39,478 nucleotides of DNA from Spirosoma fluviale. Its GTDB lineage: Bacteria > Bacteroidota > Bacteroidia > Cytophagales > Spirosomataceae. Below are positions 34,031 through 39,478 of this stretch, one piece after another (within the stretch, counting starts at the first letter, position 1; each line of letters begins with the position of its first letter). Below the pieces are notes generated by a model. It was not told the DNA's origin. It made no database searches and saw only the letters and a program-made list of their open reading frames with translations. The stretch covers positions 1-39,478 of the forward strand of contig CAMCXW010000002.1 in NCBI GenBank assembly GCA_945883625.1, given 5' to 3'. The position numbers and the translations under genes were made by a program.

Positions 34031-37000
34031 TTATCTTTTCGTTAGCGTTGCATCTGAATTCATAATGGTACTTGCCACAACAGCATTCGCCGCCACAGTC
34101 GAAATATCTAAGTCGGCGGGAATTTTAGCCAATCCAGATCGAAGCCAACCTGTCGCTTTTTGGGGTGACAGCTGAAACTTCTTAAACTGTTTGGCCTGTA
34201 ATTCCAACAATAATTTCAATTGCTCCAGGGGAATCTCCCTTCCCGTTAATTTCTGAAAGGCTAAATTAATCGCAATTTTGGGATCTTTTTCACGGCTCAT
34301 TTCAATGGCCAAAACTTTGGCCGCTTCTACAAATGTAGGGTCATTCAAAACCACCAAGGCCTGTAATGGCGTGTTTGTTTTTTGTCGCCTAGGTAAACAA
34401 GATGTGCGCGCTGATGCATCAAATGTGCTTAAAGTAGGATTTGGCACCGTACGTTTAACAATGACATACAAACTTCGTCTGTACACAGCATCCGTAGTGT
34501 CTTGGAGGTAAGTTGAACTATTTATCTCCCATAAACCAGCTGGCTGATAAGGCTTTATACTTTTTCCTCCAATTTTAGTATTCAGTAATCCACTAGCTGC
34601 CAATGCGTTATCTCGCAACATTTCAGCGGTCAACCGCTTCGATGGCCCTCTAGCTAAGTAGCGATTTTCGGGATCAAGCTCCAACAATTTCGGACTAGTT
34701 TTAGAGTCTTGTTGGTACGTTTCTGACAGAACAATCTCACGCATCAGCCGCTTTATATCCCATCCTTTTTCTACAAAATCAGCAGCAAGCCAATCCAATA
34801 ACTCCGGATGACTTGGCATTTCACCTTGGTTTCCAAAATCTTCAGAGGTTTTGACTAAACCTATTCCAAAGAAATTTTGCCATATTCGGTTGACTAACAC
34901 GCGGGAGGTTAAGGGATGATTTTTATCCGTTAACCATTGAGCCAAACCCCATCTATTTTTTGGCAAATGAGATGAAAAAGGGAGCACGCTTTCCGGAGTG
35001 GAAGGAAAAACAGGAATAGTCGGAGCATCATATTGCCCCCTAGCTAGTAAAAAGGATTGTTTGGGTTTAGGCATTTCTTGCATGACCATAAGCTCCTGCA
35101 CGTTTTTCGTCGAATCAGCAAGCTCAGTTCGAAGCGCCGTTAATTCGGACCATTTAATCACGTAATCAATATCATGATTTTGGGTATAATAATCGTGTAA
35201 TACCGAAACTTCGCCTTCCTTGAGCGAGCTAAAATCTTTTAAAACGATGTCCTTCCAGGAAGCTTTTTTCGCCAATACCTTCACCTCAAATGGACTCAGC
35301 TCGCGTTGATAAACGAATAAATCATCAACTTTACCCCCTTTAAATCCTAGGCCTCTCCACCATCCGCCAACTTGTATAGCGGGTTCCGATTTGGAATTGA
35401 AATTTATGTCTTTGTACAACTGATCAATTTCGGTTTCCATAGCTAATTCTTCGCCATCAAGAAATAATTTAAAGCCTTGGGCAGAAGAGGAACCATCGTA
35501 AGTCAGTGTTAATTGAATCCATTTATTTTTGGGAACCTCTTTAAGCGACAACTTCGTAATGGCATTCGAAGGAGCTGTATGTGCCATCGTAATTTCAAAT
35601 TTCCCATCCCGTATATACAAATGAAACCCTTTGAAATTATATAAGCGTTCAGCTATCGACTTGTGGAAAATTACGCCCTCATTTAAATCAGTAGGGATAT
35701 TAACTGAAATTCCAATTGTAAATGCATTCGATTTTCGAAAGATCCCTACCGTGTTTAAATCCAAATAAGCATCCCCATCAAACACTAAATGATTCCCTGA
35801 TTCAAAGTTTGGCAAATCCCCTTTTTGACCAGCTTCGTGCTTCATTTCAGCTTTTTGGCTCGAATCAATTAAGTTTATTAAGTTATTTTGAAAGGTATAA
35901 TGACCAATAAGTCCTTTCTGTGGTATCATTTGATTGGATAAAGCGGCTGCATTCCCCTGGGCTACCCAATCCGAAAACTGACCCAAATTATTCTTTTTCC
36001 GTTGGCCCAATTCATCCTTTTTTACTTGAATCTTTTGCTCAATAAATGCCAAAATTTCCTCTTTTTGCTTTGTTGGCAACATCAACGTAGGCGTAGGCAT
36101 ATCGTCATTGTAGGAAATCTGTCCCGCCTCTCGTACGTTATTAAAAAAACTAAATAATTCGTAGTAATTCTTTTGGGAAAAGGGATCGTATTTATGATCA
36201 TGGCAACGGGCACAGCCAACAGACAAGGCCATAAACGCTTCACCGAAAGTGTTTGCACGGTCCATGACATACTCTGTTTGGAATTCTTTCTCAATAATCC
36301 CTCCCTCTGTATTTTGCTGGTGATTTCGATTAAAGGCCGTGGCGATTAACATGTCCTTTGTTGGATTAGGCATTAAATCTCCAGCTAATTGATAATTTAT
36401 AAATCGATCGTAAGGCATATTGGTATTAAATGCGCGTATAACCCAATCGCGATAGGGCGACATATCGCGAATTCGATCAACCGTATATCCATGCGAATCT
36501 GCAAATCGAGCAATATCCAGCCAATCCCCAGCCATTTTTTCTCCTAAATGTGGTGATGCAAGTAATTTATCCACTTGTTTTTCATAGGCATTAAGATCAT
36601 TGTCTTTCAAAAATTGATTGATATCATTCAAACTCGGTGGCAAACCCGTTAAATCCAAATACAATCTCCGAAGCAGTAATTCATTGGACGCCTTGGGAGC
36701 AGCTTTCAGTCCTTGTTCTTGACGTTTATTCTCAACAAAATAATCAAGTACTTTCCGTGGATTAGCCTCCAAAAGAGTAGGAACACGTTGCTTATTTGGT
36801 TTCAAAAAAGCCCAATGCGGCTGATAGACAGCACCATCTTGAATCCATTTTAGAATAGTCGCTTTCTCTTTGTTAGATAATGATAGATGCGACTTAGGCG
36901 AAGGCATTCTATATTTGGGATCATTCGAAATAATTCGATGATATACTTCGCTTTGGAGTAATTTGTTCGGTTTAATGGCAAATTTCCCAGGACTTTCAGG

Positions 37001-37243
37001 CAACTCAGCAAAAGCATTTTCAGGAAAATCAAGGCGTAAGCCTGCTTTTTGCTTGGCTTTATCCGGACCATGACAAGCAAAACATTTATCCGAAAGGATG
37101 GGCTTTACATGGCGATTATAATCTAACTCTTTGGGTAAAAGTTGCCATTCTGCCGAAATTCCAGCAGGCAATTTTACCGCCAATCCAGTTTTGTTTTGAG
37201 CAAATATCAAACTCGGAAAAAGTAACAAAAGATATTTAATCAT
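34031..37243 (-). CDS. PSD1 cytochrome-like protein (PSCyt1-DUF1549-LamG-DUF1553)
   Basis: A 1070-residue exported protein with signal peptide (about 1-15). It has a planctomycete-type cytochrome c domain with a CxxCH haem site at C54-H58 (DKCFACHGPDKAKQKAGLRLD), a DUF1549 domain (about 165-375) that holds a second CxxCH at C344-H348 (GCARCHDHKYDPF), a LamG/concanavalin domain (about 440-665), and DUF1553 (about 770-1020, with NRIWQNFFGIGLVKTSEDFGNQG and RRSLYVIVKRT). Such proteins abound in Planctomycetes and Verrucomicrobia grown on sulfated polysaccharides; their activity is unproven. It overlaps the upstream gene by 4 bp. The haem sites suggest electron transfer and the LamG domain suggests glycan binding. 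Confidence 0.93.
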   Translation of the reverse strand: MIKYLLLLFPSLIFAQNKTGLAVKLPAGISAEWQLLPKELDYNRHVKPILSDKCFACHGPDKAKQKAGLRLDFPENAFAELPESPGKFAIKPNKLLQSEVYHRIISNDPKYRMPSPKSHLSLSNKEKATILKWIQDGAVYQPHWAFLKPNKQRVPTLLEANPRKVLDYFVENKRQEQGLKAAPKASNELLLRRLYLDLTGLPPSLNDINQFLKDNDLNAYEKQVDKLLASPHLGEKMAGDWLDIARFADSHGYTVDRIRDMSPYRDWVIRAFNTNMPYDRFINYQLAGDLMPNPTKDMLIATAFNRNHQQNTEGGIIEKEFQTEYVMDRANTFGEAFMALSVGCARCHDHKYDPFSQKNYYELFSFFNNVREAGQISYNDDMPTPTLMLPTKQKEEILAFIEQKIQVKKDELGQRKKNNLGQFSDWVAQGNAAALSNQMIPQKGLIGHYTFQNNLINLIDSSQKAEMKHEAGQKGDLPNFESGNHLVFDGDAYLDLNTVGIFRKSNAFTIGISVNIPTDLNEGVIFHKSIAERLYNFKGFHLYIRDGKFEITMAHTAPSNAITKLSLKEVPKNKWIQLTLTYDGSSSAQGFKLFLDGEELAMETEIDQLYKDINFNSKSEPAIQVGGWWRGLGFKGGKVDDLFVYQRELSPFEVKVLAKKASWKDIVLKDFSSLKEGEVSVLHDYYTQNHDIDYVIKWSELTALRTELADSTKNVQELMVMQEMPKPKQSFLLARGQYDAPTIPVFPSTPESVLPFSSHLPKNRWGLAQWLTDKNHPLTSRVLVNRIWQNFFGIGLVKTSEDFGNQGEMPSHPELLDWLAADFVEKGWDIKRLMREIVLSETYQQDSKTSPKLLELDPENRYLARGPSKRLTAEMLRDNALAASGLLNTKIGGKSIKPYQPAGLWEINSSTYLQDTTDAVYRRSLYVIVKRTVPNPTLSTFDASARTSCLPRRQKTNTPLQALVVLNDPTFVEAAKVLAIEMSREKDPKIAINLAFQKLTGREIPLEQLKLLLELQAKQFKKFQLSPQKATGWLRSGLAKIPADLDISTVAANAVVASTIMNSDATLTKR

Positions 37244-38283
37244 TTTTTTAAGGAGTCCGGTTTTGTTAGCAACTGACTTCCTCCTTCAATCTGAAGCTGA
37301 GGACGTGCTTTTTGTAATTCACTCAAAGCTAATGGGCTAATATTTGTCTGCCAAACATATAACTTTTTTAAAGAAAACACATTGTGTAAAGCCATAGCCG
37401 TTTGATCCGTTATAGGATTACCATATAAATTAAGTTGCTGTAATTTAGGTAATTGTAAAATCAAACCTACTAATTCATCCGTCAAATGTGCGTTGGAGAG
37501 TTGGAGTATTTCTACATTTTTAAACCCAAACAAACTACGCATCGCTTCCTGATTCAGGACCAAATTAGTAATTCGAAAGCCTGCAATTTGATCTTTAATT
37601 GGATAAAGTACCTCAAACATCGTAGGTTCAACTTGCTTCACATTGACAAAATTAATGAACAATTGCTGGGTAGTCGGATCCATCACTTGGGCAATTATTC
37701 CTTGACTTTTCAATTCCTTGATCATCGGCTCCGTTACTGCCGCATAAGAGGCTTGCTCCTCCACTTTCAATGGCGTATCAGGTAACGAAACAATCTTTTT
37801 CACGGCATCTTTATCCTTCGTTTCAACCGGTTTTGATATGATCTCGTTAATCTGTTGGACTACTTTTTCCTTCCATTTCAAGAAACTTCCATGCGTTAAA
37901 ACTGTCCCAAAATATAAGGTAAACAGCAAGACAATCCCTCCTAATCCTATGCTAATTTTTTGCCATTTCGGATAAAAAAAAGCAGTTGAAAAGAGTATAA
38001 ACGTAGCTATTCCTAGCCATTGATGTGAGGTGAATATTGCCGACTGCTTATTTTGCGATTCAGCTAAAAAGTACCCGCTGATACAAGAGAGCAAGGAAAA
38101 GAAAGCTCCTATGCCTAGTAAATATTGAATTGCTAGTTGATAATCCCTATTTTTTGATTTCGGCAAAAAAGCAAAAACAACAACAATAGAGAAAAGACCC
38201 ACAGGAAAATGAACGAACAGCGGATGTAACTCAGAAAAAAATTCCAAGGGGCCAAACTGATCAATTAATTGTTTCTCCTCCAT
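37240..38283 (-). CDS. DUF2231-like membrane protein with C-terminal leucine-rich repeats
   Basis: A 347-residue protein. The N-terminal third has four hydrophobic helices with conserved histidines (HPLFVHFPVGL at about 20-30, HQWLGI, THGSF), as in DUF2231/cytochrome-associated membrane proteins. The rest is an extracytoplasmic linker and leucine-rich repeats (for example VEILQLSNAHLTDE and LQQLNLYGNPITDQ). Proteins of this arrangement that accompany PSD1 genes often have a c-type haem domain in the middle; none is seen here, as there is no CxxCH. It overlaps the PSD1 gene by 4 bp (ATGA), pointing to a membrane anchor or electron-transfer partner for that protein. Function inferred from context only. 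Confidence 0.8.
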   Translation of the reverse strand: MEEKQLIDQFGPLEFFSELHPLFVHFPVGLFSIVVVFAFLPKSKNRDYQLAIQYLLGIGAFFSLLSCISGYFLAESQNKQSAIFTSHQWLGIATFILFSTAFFYPKWQKISIGLGGIVLLFTLYFGTVLTHGSFLKWKEKVVQQINEIISKPVETKDKDAVKKIVSLPDTPLKVEEQASYAAVTEPMIKELKSQGIIAQVMDPTTQQLFINFVNVKQVEPTMFEVLYPIKDQIAGFRITNLVLNQEAMRSLFGFKNVEILQLSNAHLTDELVGLILQLPKLQQLNLYGNPITDQTAMALHNVFSLKKLYVWQTNISPLALSELQKARPQLQIEGGSQLLTKPDSLKK

Positions 38284-38305
38284 TCTAGTTACCTATACGC
38301 ATTTT

Positions 38306-38337
38306 CAAAAATATGATTCATTAATCGTTGCCATCAA
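38306..38337 (-). promoter_or_regulatory. Promoter of the DUF2231-PSD1-DUF1501-hydrolase operon
   Basis: On the minus strand, TTG (38337-38335), 21 bases, then TATTTTTG (38313-38306), a perfect TAnnTTTG. The start codon at 38283 would follow a leader of about 16 nt. This is the best Bacteroidota-type promoter match in the window, and it separates the operon from the sulfatase gene, whose stop is at 38381. Confidence 0.52.
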
Positions 38338-38380
38338 CTGGATTTCATTCTAATTTTTCTGACGATTTATTCCCAAGAAA

Positions 38381-39478
38381 TTATTTCTTAATGGGCATAT
38401 TGGCCTGAACATTTTGCCGCCAATCTTTTAATAAGCGATGTAATTCGTCTCTTTTCAAAGGAAAATCATTTGATAAATCATGGCGTTCCCCTACATCATT
38501 TTTTAAATTATATAATTCAACATGGGAAGTTTCGAAATTATCCACCAACTTCCAATCCCCTAATCTTACCGATCCGGCTGGTCGGCCTAATTGATTTGAA
38601 AAATGCGGATAATGCCAAAACAAAGCGCGGGTTTCATCTTTTACATTTGGATGATTAATTGAAGGCCAAATACTTTTGCCATCCGTAAATTCAGGCGGTC
38701 TTTGATCTAACAAATCTAATATCGTGGCCGTATAGTCCGTATTCATAAAATAAGCATCGTTCACCTGATTGGGCAAAATCTTGCCCTCCCAAAACATGAT
38801 GGTAGGAATTCTCACTCCGCCTTCATAGACATGGCCTTTCCATTTCCTCAGGCTATCATTTTGTGTGGGAGTTGGCCCCAACTCAGGCAAACCTACTCCC
38901 CCATTATCAGATGCAAAAATGACTAAGGTATTTGCCAACAAGCCTTTTTGTTTTAACAACTCCATAATTCGACCAACGCCGTCGTCCATACTCTCCACCA
39001 TTGTCGCATAATACGGATTAAATTTGCCCTTGAATTTTTCGTATTTCATGAAATACTTATTCAGTTTGGTTGCTTTAGGAACGATAAATACATGGGGCGC
39101 TGAGTAGCACATATACATAAAAAATGGATTTGACTGATTTTGATTTCCTATAAACTCGACCGCATAATCACTTAATTTATCCGTCATGTAGGTTTTGCCA
39201 TCATCTTCAAAAACAGTTTTAAAGCTATTTTCATAGATCCCATAATTATAATAATCTAGCCCATTTTTACCAATCATCCGGGCATAATCGAAACCTCGAT
39301 TCCAAGGAGCTAAGCTGTCGCCAGAACCCAAATGCCATTTCCCAATCATCCCCGTTTGGTAACCCAAGGACTTTAGTCGCTGTGCCAACGTGATTTCTTT
39401 TGACCGTAAATAGGTAGTCCACAGAGCGGGTAATAATGGGGAATCCGCCTCTGTCCGATTTCCAATTAAAAAGTTGGT
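38381..39478 (-). CDS. S1-family sulfatase, 5' end outside the window
   Basis: The reading frame is open to the window edge, giving the C-terminal 365 residues of a sulfatase. Visible marks are IGNRTEADSP and LAQRLKSLGYQTGMIGKWHLG near the left limit, APHVFIVP, FASDNGG, YEGGVRIPTIMFWEG, and the C-terminal VELYNLKNDVGERHDLS. The missing part must hold the signal peptide, the metal aspartates and the CxPxR motif, so activity cannot be confirmed from here. The type resembles arylsulfatase A/N-acetylgalactosamine-6-sulfatase relatives. It lies upstream of the PSD1 operon on the same strand, 97 bp away, with a separate promoter in between. Confidence 0.9.
   Translation of the reverse strand, partial: TNFLIGNRTEADSPLLPALWTTYLRSKEITLAQRLKSLGYQTGMIGKWHLGSGDSLAPWNRGFDYARMIGKNGLDYYNYGIYENSFKTVFEDDGKTYMTDKLSDYAVEFIGNQNQSNPFFMYMCYSAPHVFIVPKATKLNKYFMKYEKFKGKFNPYYATMVESMDDGVGRIMELLKQKGLLANTLVIFASDNGGVGLPELGPTPTQNDSLRKWKGHVYEGGVRIPTIMFWEGKILPNQVNDAYFMNTDYTATILDLLDQRPPEFTDGKSIWPSINHPNVKDETRALFWHYPHFSNQLGRPAGSVRLGDWKLVDNFETSHVELYNLKNDVGERHDLSNDFPLKRDELHRLLKDWRQNVQANMPIKK

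Noticed and set aside
1-39478. Mobile elements, CRISPR array, tRNA or rRNA genes
   Set aside because: No transposase or integrase, no regularly spaced repeats and no tRNA- or rRNA-like sequence were recognised on reading both strands by eye; a covariance-model scan could not be run.

Overview
This window looks like a chromosomal segment of an AT-rich member of the Bacteroidota, probably a Cytophagales-type free-living bacterium. The grounds are a SusC/SusD pair with an ECF sigma factor and a FecR anti-sigma factor, Bacteroidota-type promoter boxes (TTG...TAnnTTTG), lack of clear Shine-Dalgarno sequences, and many exported glycan-degrading enzymes. I see no rRNA, tRNA, insertion sequence, prophage or CRISPR array. 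The genus assignment is inference.

Region 1 (152-7132, all minus) is a signalling block. In transcription order it holds a 1024-residue membrane sensor (beta-propeller, Y_Y_Y domain, SpoIIE-type phosphatase), an RsbW-like ATPase, a STAS anti-anti-sigma-like protein, a GAF-PAS-class III adenylate cyclase-HD protein, and a YitT-family membrane protein. The first four resemble a partner-switching cascade with no adjacent sigma factor; the cyclase may be an output. A 524-bp gap follows, with palindromes and a bidirectional terminator.

Region 2 (7657-22215, minus) is a polysaccharide utilization locus. The order is ECF sigma, FecR, SusC with an N-terminal STN domain, SusD, a secreted putative glycoside hydrolase, then sulfatase, PhoD-like phosphatase, sulfatase and sulfatase. 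The FecR-SusC gap carries a textbook terminator and a promoter-like sequence on the opposite strand. Together they predict a cis-antisense small RNA of about 88 nt.

Region 3 (22441-31509) holds another sulfatase (minus). Divergent from it is a plus-strand set: a sugar MFS permease, a Tat-exported Gfo/Idh/MocA oxidoreductase and a DUF1080 lipoprotein. Converging on that set is a compact minus-strand operon: a Tat-exported oxidoreductase, a NagX/HGSNAT-like membrane protein, NagB and NagA. This points to an amino-sugar-containing glycan and possibly redox-assisted glycoside cleavage.

Region 4 (31682-39478, minus) is a module more familiar from Planctomycetes/Verrucomicrobia: DUF2231-LRR membrane protein, cytochrome-type PSD1 protein with an inserted LamG domain, a DUF1501 protein and an alpha/beta hydrolase. 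It is preceded by a sulfatase that runs off the window. Taken together, 7-39 kb reads as a system for binding, desulfating and breaking down a sulfated amino-sugar-containing polysaccharide, feeding GlcNAc-6-phosphate into glycolysis through NagA and NagB. The exact polymer is not determined by the sequence.
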